A stretch of 64,000 bases of DNA from Roseomonas sp. (GCA_020249265.1 JADCGA010000017.1:1-64000), one strand, 5' to 3'; numbered from the stretch's first letter, positions 17,488 to 26,305 are shown. Program-made: numbers and translations. Notes: generated by a model from the letters alone, not told the origin.

Positions 17488-18468
17488 ATGCCCGAGCCCA
17501 TCGCCCGAGACCAGAGCGGCACGCTGCGCAGCCCGCAAGATCTTCTGCGCGCTGGCCTGGTGGCCGAAGCCTCGCTGCCGGTGCTGGAAGAGGTGGCGGC
17601 GCGCTACGCCACCGCCATCACGCCGGCCATGGCTGCCCTGATCACCCCTGGCGATCCCGCCGATCCGATCGGGCTGCAGTATATCCCCGATGCAGCGGAA
17701 CTCATTACCGCGCCGCATGAGCTGGAAGACCCGACCGCGGATGCGCCCTTCACGCCGGTGAAAGGTGTTGTGCATCGCTACCCGGATCGCGCGCTGCTGA
17801 AGCCCTTGCTCGCCTGCCCGGTCTATTGCCGCTTCTGCTTCCGCCGCGAAAAGGTTGGCCCCGATGGTGGCGTGCTGACGGAAGCGGAGTTGGAAAGCGC
17901 GCTTCTGTGGTTTGAAGGCAATCCCGCAATCCGGGAGGTGATCCTGACCGGGGGCGATCCGCTAATGCTCTCGGCCCGGCGGCTCGGCGAGATACTCGGG
18001 CGGCTGGCCGGCATGGCGCATATCGAAACCCTGCGCATCCACACACGCGTGCCGGTGGCCGATCCCGCGCGGGTGACGGGGGCGCTGGTTGCCACCATGC
18101 GGCAAACGAAGCCGGTCTTCATCGCCGTCCACGCCAATCACGCGCGCGAATTCACGCCCGATGCCGTAGGGGCGCTGGCGCGGCTGGCCGAAGCAGGCGT
18201 GCCTTTGCTGGGGCAAACCGTCTTGCTGCGCGGGGTGAATGATGAGGCGCCTGCCATGGAAGCTTTGCTGCGCGCCATGATCCGTAACCGTATCAAGCCC
18301 TATTACCTGCATAGCCTGGACCCAGCGCCAGGCACGGCGCGGTTTCAGGTGGCGGAGGAAGATGGCCTGGCGCTGATGGCAGCGCTCCGCGGGCGGCTGC
18401 CGGGCCATGCACTGCCCTTGTTCATCAGGGAAACGCCAATGGGGGGCGGGAAGCGCCCGGTGGAATAG
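17488..18468 (+). CDS. epmB: EF-P beta-lysylation protein EpmB (lysine 2,3-aminomutase)
   Basis: This 326-residue radical SAM enzyme has the cluster motif CPVYCRFCFRREKVG at about residues 110-124 (Cx3Cx2C). It has the aminomutase GGDPLMLSARRLGEILG near 155 and RIHTRVPVADPARVTGALVA near 180. EpmB converts L-lysine to (R)-beta-lysine for EpmA. It is shorter than the catabolic KamA and has no C-terminal extension, as expected for EpmB. It is divergent from epmA. Confidence 0.92.
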   Translation: MPEPIARDQSGTLRSPQDLLRAGLVAEASLPVLEEVAARYATAITPAMAALITPGDPADPIGLQYIPDAAELITAPHELEDPTADAPFTPVKGVVHRYPDRALLKPLLACPVYCRFCFRREKVGPDGGVLTEAELESALLWFEGNPAIREVILTGGDPLMLSARRLGEILGRLAGMAHIETLRIHTRVPVADPARVTGALVATMRQTKPVFIAVHANHAREFTPDAVGALARLAEAGVPLLGQTVLLRGVNDEAPAMEALLRAMIRNRIKPYYLHSLDPAPGTARFQVAEEDGLALMAALRGRLPGHALPLFIRETPMGGGKRPVE

Positions 18469-18577
18469 GCCGGAACGCGCCCCACCGAACGTCCTCTATT
18501 TCCTGCTCGACAAGGATTGCCTTCTCAGACCAAGCTTCCCCCGTGGCGACAACAGATCGCCTTTAAGGGAGAAGACA

Positions 18578-19810
18578 ATGACCTTGAACAGAAGAGATAT
18601 TCTGAAGGCCGGCGCAGCCGTGCCTTTGGGTGGGCTGCCCTGGCGCAGCGCCAAGGCGCAGGCCGCCAATACCATCAAGCTTGGCGTGCCCGTGGACATG
18701 TCCGGCATGTATCGCGATGTCACCGGCAGCACCTCGGTCGCTGCTGCGCGGCAAGCGGTGCAGGATTTCGGCCAGCGCGGCTTCAATGTGGAAATCGTTT
18801 TCGCGGACCACCAGAACCGCCCCGATGTCGGCGTGAATATCGCGCGCCAATGGTTTGACCGCGATGGCGTGGACGCGCTTGTCGATGTGGCCACATCCTC
18901 GGTAGCACTCGCCGCCAATGATATCTGCCGCGAAAAGAACAAGGTGCATATCAATAGCTCCGCCGCCACATCGGATCTGACCGGCGCGCGCTGCTCCCCC
19001 AATATGGTGCATTGGACCTATGACACCTGGATGCTCGCCAATTCGGTGGGCGGAGCAACCGTGCGCGCCGGCGGCGATGCCTGGTTCTTCATCACTGCCG
19101 ATTACGCCTTCGGCCATGCGCTGGAACGTGACACGGCGGGCTTCGTGCGTGGCGCGGGCGGGCGTGTGTTGGGTTCGGTGCGCACGCCCTTCCCTGGAAC
19201 CTCCGATTTCTCATCCTTCCTGGTGCAGGCGCAGGCGAGCCGCGCCAATGTGATCGGCCTTGCCAATGCGGGCACGGATACGATCAATTGCGTGAAGCAG
19301 GCTGCTGAATTCGGGCTTAATCGGCGGGGCGTGCGGCTTGCTTCATTGCTGCTGTTCATAACGGAAGTGCATTCGCTATCCTTGCGCACGGCGCAGGGTC
19401 TGATCGTGACGGAAAGCTTCTATTGGGATTTGAATGACCGCACGCGTGCGCTCACGCAGCGCATGCGGCCTGCTATCGGCAATGCGGGCTTTGCCAGCAC
19501 CCATGCCGGCACCTATGCCGGCGCTTTGCATTACCTGAAGGCGGTCGCCGATATGGGCGTCGCCGCCGCCAAGGCAGATGGCGCGGCGGCGGTTGCGCGC
19601 ATGAAGGCCATGCCTACGGATGATGACGCCTTTGGACGCGGCAGCATTCGCCCGGATGGCCGGAAAATCCACCCTTCTTTCCTGTTTGAGGTAAAAAAGC
19701 CAGAAGAAAGCCGCGGCCCCTGGGATTACTACAAACTGCTGCAAACAACCGAAGCCGATAAGGCCTTCCGCCCCTTGAATGAGGGTGGCTGCAATCTGGT
19801 CAGAAGCTGA
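18578..19810 (+). CDS. LivK-type ABC substrate-binding protein, Tat-exported
   Basis: The ATG at 18578 follows a GGGAGAAG site and opens a twin-arginine signal (NRRDILKAGAAVPLGG). The mature protein of about 380 residues is a branched-chain amino-acid-type (periplasmic binding protein type 1) fold: IKLGVPVDMSGMYRDVTG, ADHQNRPDVGVNIARQW, WFFITADYAFGHALERD. Such proteins often bind amino acids, amides or aromatic acids. No liv permease genes flank it, so it is orphaned here. An earlier in-frame start overlaps epmB and lacks the signal. Confidence 0.8.
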   Translation: MTLNRRDILKAGAAVPLGGLPWRSAKAQAANTIKLGVPVDMSGMYRDVTGSTSVAAARQAVQDFGQRGFNVEIVFADHQNRPDVGVNIARQWFDRDGVDALVDVATSSVALAANDICREKNKVHINSSAATSDLTGARCSPNMVHWTYDTWMLANSVGGATVRAGGDAWFFITADYAFGHALERDTAGFVRGAGGRVLGSVRTPFPGTSDFSSFLVQAQASRANVIGLANAGTDTINCVKQAAEFGLNRRGVRLASLLLFITEVHSLSLRTAQGLIVTESFYWDLNDRTRALTQRMRPAIGNAGFASTHAGTYAGALHYLKAVADMGVAAAKADGAAAVARMKAMPTDDDAFGRGSIRPDGRKIHPSFLFEVKKPEESRGPWDYYKLLQTTEADKAFRPLNEGGCNLVRS

Positions 19811-19824
19811 AGATTGGGCGTTGT

Positions 19825-19858
19825 CTGCGACATCGGGTGGCAACACCTGATGTCGCAG
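19825..19858. terminator. strong bidirectional hairpin with GCAA loop
   Basis: CTGCGACATC (19825-19834) pairs perfectly with GATGTCGCAG (19849-19858). GGGTG and CACCT extend the stem with one G-U pair, leaving a GCAA tetraloop at 19840-19843. It sits between two convergent stops. No T run follows, so it may act as a barrier or RNA stabiliser more than a classical terminator. Confidence 0.6.
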
Positions 19859-19861
19859 GCG

Positions 19862-20359
19862 TCACGCCATCACGTCAATCGCGGTCAGCCCTTCGGCCAG
19901 CACGCGCACTAAATCGCGTTGCTCAAGCGCAATGCAGCCTTCAGTCGGGCTAAAATCAGGCCGCGCAAGATGCAGGAAAATCGCACTCCCCCGCCCGCGC
20001 ATAACCGGCGCGTCATTCCAACCCAACACACCAATCACATCGTAAATCGCATCAGCGCGCCAAAGTTCTTCATGCCGCGCCGGATGCGGCAGGCGGATTT
20101 GTGTATTGTAATCGGCATGCGCCGGATCATCGCACCAGCCATCATCGGGCGCGATGGGGGCGACGGGCACGGCGCCGCGCGGCGGCGCCAGACGGTCCGC
20201 GCGATACAGCACGCGGCGAAGCGTCAATAATCCTATCGGTGTCGCACCATCACCTTCGCGCTTATCGGCGCGCCTGCCGCCCTTGCCGATGGCGCAACGA
20301 TAAACACCACCCTGAAAGCGCAGCAGCCCATCGGGGCCAATGCGTGCGGAAGTGGTCAC
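19862..20359 (-). CDS. L,D-transpeptidase (YkuD) family protein
   Basis: This 165-residue protein is a compact YkuD domain. It has the catalytic sequence HLARPDFSPTEGCIALEQRD near residues 130-149, with the His upstream of the EGC cysteine. The N-terminal part (FQGGVYRCAIGKGGRRADKR, then GDGATPIGLLTLRRVLYR) is typical of small YkuD proteins. There is no signal peptide, so periplasmic cell-wall crosslinking is not assured. It is convergent with the LivK-type gene and ends beside the strong hairpin. Confidence 0.8.
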   Translation of the reverse strand: MTTSARIGPDGLLRFQGGVYRCAIGKGGRRADKREGDGATPIGLLTLRRVLYRADRLAPPRGAVPVAPIAPDDGWCDDPAHADYNTQIRLPHPARHEELWRADAIYDVIGVLGWNDAPVMRGRGSAIFLHLARPDFSPTEGCIALEQRDLVRVLAEGLTAIDVMA

Positions 20360-20368
20360 TGGCCCAGC

Positions 20369-21526
20369 CTATCCCAGCATATGGCCGAAGCGGCGCGCCT
20401 TGGTGTCCAGATAGGCGTCATTCACGCCATTCGGGTCAAATTGATGCGCTTCGCGGCCCACCACCTCAATCCCGCAAGCGGCAAGGCCTGAGAGCTTGTC
20501 GGGGTTATTGGTCAGCAGCCGCACGCTTGTCACGCCAATTTCGCGCAGCATGGTCGCTGCCACCAGGAAGTTCCGTTCATCCGCGCCATAGCCAAGCGCG
20601 CGATTGGCATCGAGTGTGTCAAGCCCGCGATCCTGCATTGTATAGGCACGAAGCTTGTTGACCAGGCCAATGCCGCGGCCTTCCTGCGCCAGATAAAGCA
20701 GCACACCACCCGCGGGGTCTTCCGCCATCCGCTTGATGGCACCGCGCAGCTGCGGCCCGCAATCGCAGCGGAGCGAGCCCAAAAGATCACCGGTGAAACA
20801 TTCGGAATGGGCGCGCGCCAAGGGCGCCTGCCCAGCGGCGGCACTTGCTTCGGGATCGCCCACCAGAATGGCCAGATGTTCAATCCCGCCATCAGCGGCA
20901 CGGAAGGCAATGATGCGCGCTTCCGGCGCATCTTCCAGCGGCACGCGGGCTTCCGCCACGCGCTTCAGGCTGGCAGCGGCGCTGATCGGGTAGCTCAAGA
21001 TATCCTCAGCCGGCACACGCAGCAGCGAAAGCCGCTCAGCCACGCCAGCCGTGGCGGGGGCAACCACCAGCGCGGGCAAAAGCCGGCCAAGCTTCGCCAG
21101 GGCAAGGGCCGCGCTGGCGAGTGGGGGCGGGGTGATCTGTTCAGCTTCAGCCGGCAGCAGGCTTTCGGCGGTGGGGTCAGCAAAACCGCGCAGCCGGGCG
21201 GGGTCCAGCGCCGAAGCCGGCAGGCGCAGCGCCACCACGGCCTGATCCTCGGCCTGGGTCACAGGCCGGCGCAGCAAACTCGCCGCGCGCGTGGGGGCGA
21301 GCAGCAGCACAGGCGCCGCCAAGCCGCCCGAGGCGATATCGGCAAGCCCCGAAGCGCCCAGCGTTTCCGCTGCGCCAATCAACAAGGCTGTTTCATTCTG
21401 GAAAATCAGCACCGGGGTGCCGCGCCGTAAATCGGAAATGGCGCGGTGCACGCCGCGCATGGCCAAGCGGCGCGGATCGGGGGCGAGTTCTTGGCTTGGG
21501 GTCAAAAGGCCACCTTGCAGGGACAT
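20369..21526 (-). CDS. ribA: GTP cyclohydrolase II with degenerate DHBPS-like N-terminus
   Basis: This 385-residue protein ends in a full GTP cyclohydrolase II domain (about residues 195-385): the zinc ligands are in HSECFTGDLLGSLRCDCG, followed by YLAQEGRGIGLVNKLRAY and LLTNNPDKLSGL. The N-terminal half is built like DHBP synthase but lacks the acidic catalytic stretch (DREGDL); that place reads LIFQNETALLIGAAE. So it should open GTP in riboflavin synthesis and leave DHBP formation to another enzyme. I use the ATG at 21526. It is divergent from the response regulator gene. Confidence 0.85.
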   Translation of the reverse strand: MSLQGGLLTPSQELAPDPRRLAMRGVHRAISDLRRGTPVLIFQNETALLIGAAETLGASGLADIASGGLAAPVLLLAPTRAASLLRRPVTQAEDQAVVALRLPASALDPARLRGFADPTAESLLPAEAEQITPPPLASAALALAKLGRLLPALVVAPATAGVAERLSLLRVPAEDILSYPISAAASLKRVAEARVPLEDAPEARIIAFRAADGGIEHLAILVGDPEASAAAGQAPLARAHSECFTGDLLGSLRCDCGPQLRGAIKRMAEDPAGGVLLYLAQEGRGIGLVNKLRAYTMQDRGLDTLDANRALGYGADERNFLVAATMLREIGVTSVRLLTNNPDKLSGLAACGIEVVGREAHQFDPNGVNDAYLDTKARRFGHMLG

Positions 21527-21746
21527 GTGATAGGTTTCCAATACGCGCTTATTAAGTCAGCGTGAATGTGGCACTGATACGGCGCTTTGCGAGCCCCCGC
21601 CCGAAAGGGGCCGCGCGATGGCCTCACCGTTGCCCGTGACATCTTGCGGCCATGGCATAGCGGGTGGCATTCTGGCGGCCACAAAAGACGGGGCGCTGCA
21701 TCCATCGTGGCCGGGCTCCAGGATAGAAGAACGAGGCTCGCCGGTA

Positions 21747-22445
21747 ATGACCCCCCCGCATCCCGTATTGATCGTGGATGATAATGAAAGGCTGCGCACG
21801 AGCCTGGCTGAGCAATTGGCTTTTGGGGGTGAATTCACCGCCATGGGCGCTGCCAATATTGCGGCGGCGGAGGCACTGATTCGCGCCGATGGAACCCGTT
21901 TTGCCGCTATTCTGCTTGATCTTGGCTTGCCGGATGGCTCGGCGCGCGAATTCTGCGCCAAGCTGCGGCGCGCGGGGATGCGTATGCCCATCATCATGCT
22001 GGCCGGGGCTTCGGGGGAAAATGAGGTACTGCGCTGCCTGGATGCCGGGGCGAATGATGCCATTACCAAGCCGCTCAGAATGCAGGATTTACTGGCGAAG
22101 CTGCGCGCGCATATCCAGCGCCTCGGCGGGGGTGAGGATGCCGCCTCGGTCATCGGCCCTTATGAGTTTCGCCCTGCGGCCAAGCTGTTGCAGGAACCAA
22201 AGCGTGGGCGGAAAATTCGCCTGACGGAAAAGGAAACGGCGATCCTGGCCTTCCTGCTCAGCGCCGGCGGGCAGCCCGTTTCACGTGAAATCCTGCTGAG
22301 CGAAGTCTGGGGATATAACAGCAAGGTCACCACGCACACGCTGGAGACGCATATCTATCGCCTGCGCCAGAAGATCGAGCCCAATCCCGCCGAGGCGCGG
22401 ATTCTCCTGACCGATGCGGGCGGATACCGGCTGGAAGCCGGGTAG
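21747..22445 (+). CDS. OmpR-family response regulator (orphan)
   Basis: This 232-residue protein has a receiver domain (acidic pair in VDDNE, phospho-acceptor Asp58 in LLDLGLPDG, Lys108 in ITKPLR) and a C-terminal winged helix (LTEKETAILAFLLS, VWGYNSKVTTHTLETHIYRL). It should bind DNA on phosphorylation. No histidine kinase lies beside it. The ATG at 21747 starts the receiver fold exactly; earlier frames add unrelated sequence. It is divergent from ribA. Confidence 0.88.
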   Translation: MTPPHPVLIVDDNERLRTSLAEQLAFGGEFTAMGAANIAAAEALIRADGTRFAAILLDLGLPDGSAREFCAKLRRAGMRMPIIMLAGASGENEVLRCLDAGANDAITKPLRMQDLLAKLRAHIQRLGGGEDAASVIGPYEFRPAAKLLQEPKRGRKIRLTEKETAILAFLLSAGGQPVSREILLSEVWGYNSKVTTHTLETHIYRLRQKIEPNPAEARILLTDAGGYRLEAG

Positions 22446-22465
22446 AGAGCTGCGAAGCTCCCTGT

Positions 22466-23029
22466 TCAATGCTTCCAGATGATCTCGGCGGGGGGTGCTT
22501 CGGTCGGGTCCACGCGCAGCATTTGGCCGTTCATGACGCTTTTGCCCGTGAAGGACAGGATGAAACCCCAATGAGAGACAACAAGCGTATGGGACCAATC
22601 CTGCAGCGCGGCCATTTCAGCGCGGAATAGATTGGCGCGGTCAATCACCTGTTCGGCGGGTTCTTCCACGGGCGGCCACCAGATTTCGTCAATATGGTCC
22701 AGCACCACATGGGGGAAATCGAGCCGCAATTCCGCCACCGGCCGGCCGATATCGCAAGTAAAGGCGTAGCGTTCGCGCACCGTTGGCGTGACGGTCAAAG
22801 GCAGGTTCAGCTTGCGCGCCACCGGCAGGGCCGTTTGCAGCGCGCGCGTATAGGGGGAGACGATGATGCGCCGGATACCTTCATGCGCGAGCGCCTCGGC
22901 GGCTTCTTCCGCCTGGGTATGGCCCAGCGGTGTCAGCTTTGGGTCAATAATGCCGGGGTCCTTGCGGGTTTGGGTGAAAAGCAGGTTGAATTCGCTTTGC
23001 CCATGCCGAAGTAGAATCACGATAGTCAC
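22466..23029 (-). CDS. histidine phosphatase family protein
   Basis: From the GTG at 23029, just after an AGGGGGG site, this is a 187-residue phosphoglycerate-mutase-like phosphatase. The catalytic RHG sits in ILLRHGQSEFN at the N-terminus. The second conserved His is in VVSHWGFILSF, and the TPLGHTQAEEAAEALAHEG stretch is usual for the family. The substrate is open: phosphosugars, proteins and nucleotides are all known for the family. The longer in-frame ATG at 23143 adds no recognisable sequence. It is convergent with the response regulator gene. Confidence 0.78.
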   Translation of the reverse strand: MTIVILLRHGQSEFNLLFTQTRKDPGIIDPKLTPLGHTQAEEAAEALAHEGIRRIIVSPYTRALQTALPVARKLNLPLTVTPTVRERYAFTCDIGRPVAELRLDFPHVVLDHIDEIWWPPVEEPAEQVIDRANLFRAEMAALQDWSHTLVVSHWGFILSFTGKSVMNGQMLRVDPTEAPPAEIIWKH

Positions 23030-23146
23030 CCCCCTTTGATCGCATATTGGTCTAGCGAGGCTACCGCGCGCCCGCAACCGGCCTCGATTTTGGGTAATTG
23101 TCAGGGTGTTCAGGTGATTCGGTTCCGGTTTGGCGTGATCCAAGCG

Positions 23147-23175
23147 TTGCCCTGCGGCCTATGGCACCCTAGATT
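23147..23175 (+). promoter_or_regulatory. sigma-70-type promoter for the Tim44-like gene
   Basis: TTGCCC (23147-23152) and TAGATT (23170-23175) are separated by 17 bases. An AAGGAG site at 23183-23188 lies seven bases before the ATG. The boxes match four of six consensus bases each. Confidence 0.45.
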
Positions 23176-23195
23176 AGAAGCTAAGGAGCAAAATC

Positions 23196-23861
23196 ATGGG
23201 TGGCTTGCCGATAGATCTGATTCTCTTCGCGATGGTTGCGGCCTTTTTGGTGCTGCGCCTGCGGAGCGTGCTTGGCCGCCGGACGGGGTTTGAGCGTCAG
23301 GCTCAGCCCGAAGCCGCGCCGGTTCCCGCCGCGCGTGGCCCCGCGACCGAGGTCGAGATTGGCGCCAAGCCGGCCCAGGGCGATGCGCGGCGTGTCATCC
23401 CTGACCCGCGCAGCCCGGTGGGCGAAGCCTTGGTGCAGATTCAAAAGCGTGATCGCAGCTTTGAACCGAACGGCTTCCTGCATGGCGCTGAAACCGCCTT
23501 TGGCATGATTGTCGAGGCCTTTGCGCGTGGTGATCGCGCCACCCTGAAGCCGTTGCTGTCCGATGAGGCTTACGCCGGTTTCGACCAGGCGATTTCTGCG
23601 CGTGAGGCTTCCGGTGAAACTCAGCGCACTGAATTGCGCAGTGTCGAGGAAAGCGGGATCGAAGCCGCCGAATTGCGCGGCAGTGTCGCTGAAATCACCG
23701 TGCGCCTGGTAACTGACCAGATCAATCTGGTGCAGGCGCGGGATGGTTCCATCGTTTCGGGCGCCGAGGCGGTGACGGAAATGACCGATGTCTGGACCTT
23801 CCAGCGTGACCTCAATAGCGCCGACCCGACTTGGCGCTTGGTTGGCAGCACTGCCGCCTGA
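23196..23861 (+). CDS. Tim44/TimA-like membrane-anchored protein
   Basis: This 221-residue protein has one N-terminal membrane helix (LPIDLILFAMVAAFLVLRLR) followed by a basic and proline-rich linker and a C-terminal Tim44-like domain (FLHGAETAFGMIVEAFARGD, LKPLLSDEAYAGFDQAI, WTFQRDL). Alphaproteobacterial Tim44-like proteins (TimA) are membrane-attached and thought to help protein translocation or membrane-protein assembly. An AAGGAG site and a likely promoter are visible upstream. It is followed 57 bases later by the 692-residue membrane protein. Confidence 0.85.
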   Translation: MGGLPIDLILFAMVAAFLVLRLRSVLGRRTGFERQAQPEAAPVPAARGPATEVEIGAKPAQGDARRVIPDPRSPVGEALVQIQKRDRSFEPNGFLHGAETAFGMIVEAFARGDRATLKPLLSDEAYAGFDQAISAREASGETQRTELRSVEESGIEAAELRGSVAEITVRLVTDQINLVQARDGSIVSGAEAVTEMTDVWTFQRDLNSADPTWRLVGSTAA

Positions 23862-23918
23862 TCGCCTGCCGGTTTTGGCGGGGGCCGGGGTGAAAACATT
23901 GCCCCGGCTTGATCCGGC

Positions 23919-25997
23919 ATGACGCAGCACCTTGCCTATATAGATTTCCTCCCCCGCCTGCCGCTTTGGCTGCTGGCGGTGTTCGCGCTGCTTTCTCTGA
24001 TTTTCCTGGCCTATGGCTTCTATCAAGGCGCGCGCGGCATTTGGTGGCGGGCGCTTGCCGCCGTCATCCTGCTGGGCGCGCTGTGCAACCCCCGCCTGCT
24101 CCGCGAAGAACGCGAAACGCGGCCCGATATCGCGATCCTGGCCGTTGACCGTAGTGACAGCACGCAAATCGCTGATCGCGCTGAACGCATTGCCGCCGCG
24201 CGCGCGGCCTTGGAAGCACGTGCCGCACGCCTGCCAGCGCTCGATTTGCGCGTGGTGGAGGTGCCGGAAGCCGGCCAGCGCGGCACGGCGCTTTTCTCGG
24301 CGCTGGGGGCAGCCTTGGCCGATGTGCCGCGGGCACGGCTTGCGGGAGTGATTGCGCTCACCGATGGCCAGGTGCATGACGCCCCTGGCGTATTGCCCTT
24401 TGACGCGCCGTTTCACGTTTTGCTGCCCGGTCGCCCGGGCGAAGTGGATCGTCGTTTGCGCCTGATCTCCGCGCCAAGCTTTGGCATTGTTGGCCAGCAG
24501 GTGGAATTGCGCGTGGTGATCGAGGATTTGGGTGCGCCGACTTCTGGCAGTGCTGGTCTTGTCATCCGCCGCGATGGTGGCGCTGCGCGGCGTGAGGAAA
24601 TCCCCATTGGGCGCGAATACGCAATTTCTGTCCCCGTGGCGCGCGGTGGCCCGATGGTGATTGAACTTGAAGCGGAACCCCGCGCTGGAGAGGTTAGCCC
24701 GCTCAATAACCGCCAAGTGGTCACGGTGAATGGCGTGCGCGATCGGCTGCGCGTGCTGCTGGTTTCTGGCGAACCCCATGCGGCCGAACGCGCCTGGCGG
24801 CGCTTGCTGAAGGCTGATCCCAATGTGGATCTGGTGCATTTCACCATTCTGCGCCCGCCGGAGAAGGATGATCTGACGCCGCTCAATGAATTGGCGCTGA
24901 TAGCCTTTCCGGTGCGTGAGTTGTTTCAGGTGAAGCTGCGTGAGTTTGACCTTATTGTATTTGACCGCTTCACCAATCGCGGCCTGCTGCCGCCGGCTTA
25001 TATGCGCAACATTGCGGATCATGTGCGCGCGGGTGGGGCGTTGTTGATGAGTGTTGGGCCGGAATTTGCAGGCCCTACATCGCTGGCCTTCACGCCCTTG
25101 TCGCAGGTGTTGCCGGCGCGGCCCATTGGGCGCGGGGCTGGGGTGGAGGAGGCGCCGTTTCGCCCGCGCATCAGCGCCCTTGGCGCGCGGCATCCAGTGA
25201 CCGAAGGGCTTGCCGGCGCCAATAGCGCAGCGGCAGAAGCAAGCTGGGGCCGCTGGTATCGCTGGCTGCGCGGTGAGGCGCGTGGCGGCGTGGCTGTCAT
25301 GGAAAGCCCGGAAGGATCACCTTTATTGGTGCTGGATCGCGTGGGCGAAGGGCGTGTGGCGCTGCTGATGTCGGATCATATCTGGCTATGGGGGCGCGGG
25401 CATGATGGCGGCGGCCCACAGGAAGAATTGCTGCGCCGAATTGCCCATTGGCTGATGCGCGAAACCACTTTGGAAGAAGAAGATTTGACGGCGCGGATTG
25501 AAGCCGGGCGGATGGCGATTTCCAGGCGCAGCATGGAAGCGGCACCAGCGCCCGAAGTGACCATCACCGCGCCTGACGGCACGCGCAGCACGGCGCGGCT
25601 GGAAGAAGCGGGCGGCGGACGCTCGATTGCCGATGTTGCGGCGCGCATGCCGGGGGTGTGGCAGGTGGGGGATGGCAAGCGCGTGGCTTTCGCTGCTGCT
25701 GCGGTGCCTAATCCGATGGAAATTGCTGACCTTCGCGCAGATGGCGAAAAGCTGCGCCCGCTGGTGCAGGGCCGAGGCGCGATACGCTGGCTGGGGCAGG
25801 AAGCCGCACCCGCGCTGCCTGAATTGCGCATGGTGCCGACAGGGCGCGACTTCGCGGGCGCCGGTTGGATTGGCCTTAGGCGCAATGCGGATCACAGCGT
25901 GATCAGTGTTTCCGCCTTGCCGCTTCTGCCGCCTTGGTTGGCGCTGTTGCTATTGCTCGGCACCGTGGTGCTGGCTTGGCGGCAGGAAGGGCGGTGA
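23919..25997 (+). CDS. DUF4159-group membrane protein with vWA-like and GATase-like parts
   Basis: This 692-residue protein starts with two membrane helices (LPLWLLAVFALLSLIFLAYG, then a second to residue 60). A von Willebrand-like segment follows (ILAVDRSDSTQIADRAERI, carrying a DxSxS-type metal site; then GVIALTDGQVHD). The middle has a glutamine-amidotransferase-like fold (LRVLLVSGEPHAAERAWRRL, FDLIVFDRF). The end has a last membrane helix (PWLALLLLLGTVVLAWRQEG). Proteins of this make-up usually sit directly after the DUF4159 gene in the MoxR operon; here it is about 17 kb away. It may still function with that trio. Confidence 0.72.
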   Translation: MTQHLAYIDFLPRLPLWLLAVFALLSLIFLAYGFYQGARGIWWRALAAVILLGALCNPRLLREERETRPDIAILAVDRSDSTQIADRAERIAAARAALEARAARLPALDLRVVEVPEAGQRGTALFSALGAALADVPRARLAGVIALTDGQVHDAPGVLPFDAPFHVLLPGRPGEVDRRLRLISAPSFGIVGQQVELRVVIEDLGAPTSGSAGLVIRRDGGAARREEIPIGREYAISVPVARGGPMVIELEAEPRAGEVSPLNNRQVVTVNGVRDRLRVLLVSGEPHAAERAWRRLLKADPNVDLVHFTILRPPEKDDLTPLNELALIAFPVRELFQVKLREFDLIVFDRFTNRGLLPPAYMRNIADHVRAGGALLMSVGPEFAGPTSLAFTPLSQVLPARPIGRGAGVEEAPFRPRISALGARHPVTEGLAGANSAAAEASWGRWYRWLRGEARGGVAVMESPEGSPLLVLDRVGEGRVALLMSDHIWLWGRGHDGGGPQEELLRRIAHWLMRETTLEEEDLTARIEAGRMAISRRSMEAAPAPEVTITAPDGTRSTARLEEAGGGRSIADVAARMPGVWQVGDGKRVAFAAAAVPNPMEIADLRADGEKLRPLVQGRGAIRWLGQEAAPALPELRMVPTGRDFAGAGWIGLRRNADHSVISVSALPLLPPWLALLLLLGTVVLAWRQEGR

Positions 25998-26023
25998 ATA
26001 GGCAGCGCCCTTGTCGCGCTACC

Positions 26024-26305
26024 TTACCGCGCTGACGCAAGCCGCATCGCGGAAGGTGCCGGCAGTTCAATCTCGATCTCAAGCGTGGACATATCCCCGC
26101 CGCGATCGAGATGCACATTCACCTTGCTGGGATCAATCGCGACATAGCGCGCGACAACCGCCACCAATTCCTGCTGGAGCTTCGGCAGGAAATCTTCCCG
26201 ATTGCGGCCAATGCGCTCATGCGCCAGCACAATCTGGAGCCTTTCCTTGGCGGCGACGGCGCTATCATCCTTGCGCCGGCCACGGAAGAAATCGAGCCAG
26301 GACAT
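26024..26305 (-). CDS. minE: cell-division topological specificity factor MinE
   Basis: This 93-residue protein has the MinE pattern: N-terminal membrane/MinD-binding segment WLDFFRGRRKDDSAVAAKER, then RLQIVLAHERIG, and a topological-specificity domain with DPSKVNVHLDRGGDMSTLEI. It drives the pole-to-pole oscillation of MinCD. Its ATG overlaps the MinD stop (TAATG), so translation is coupled. Confidence 0.95.
   Translation of the reverse strand: MSWLDFFRGRRKDDSAVAAKERLQIVLAHERIGRNREDFLPKLQQELVAVVARYVAIDPSKVNVHLDRGGDMSTLEIEIELPAPSAMRLASAR

Noticed and set aside
21527-21746. FMN riboswitch before ribA
   Set aside because: I looked for the conserved RFN stems and found no matching helices in the 220-base divergent gap.
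23181-25193. A 670-codon open frame on the minus strand across the Tim44-like and 692-residue genes
   Set aside because: It is the antisense shadow of two well-formed plus-strand genes; its translation has no hydrophobic or motif structure and spans a real intergenic gap.
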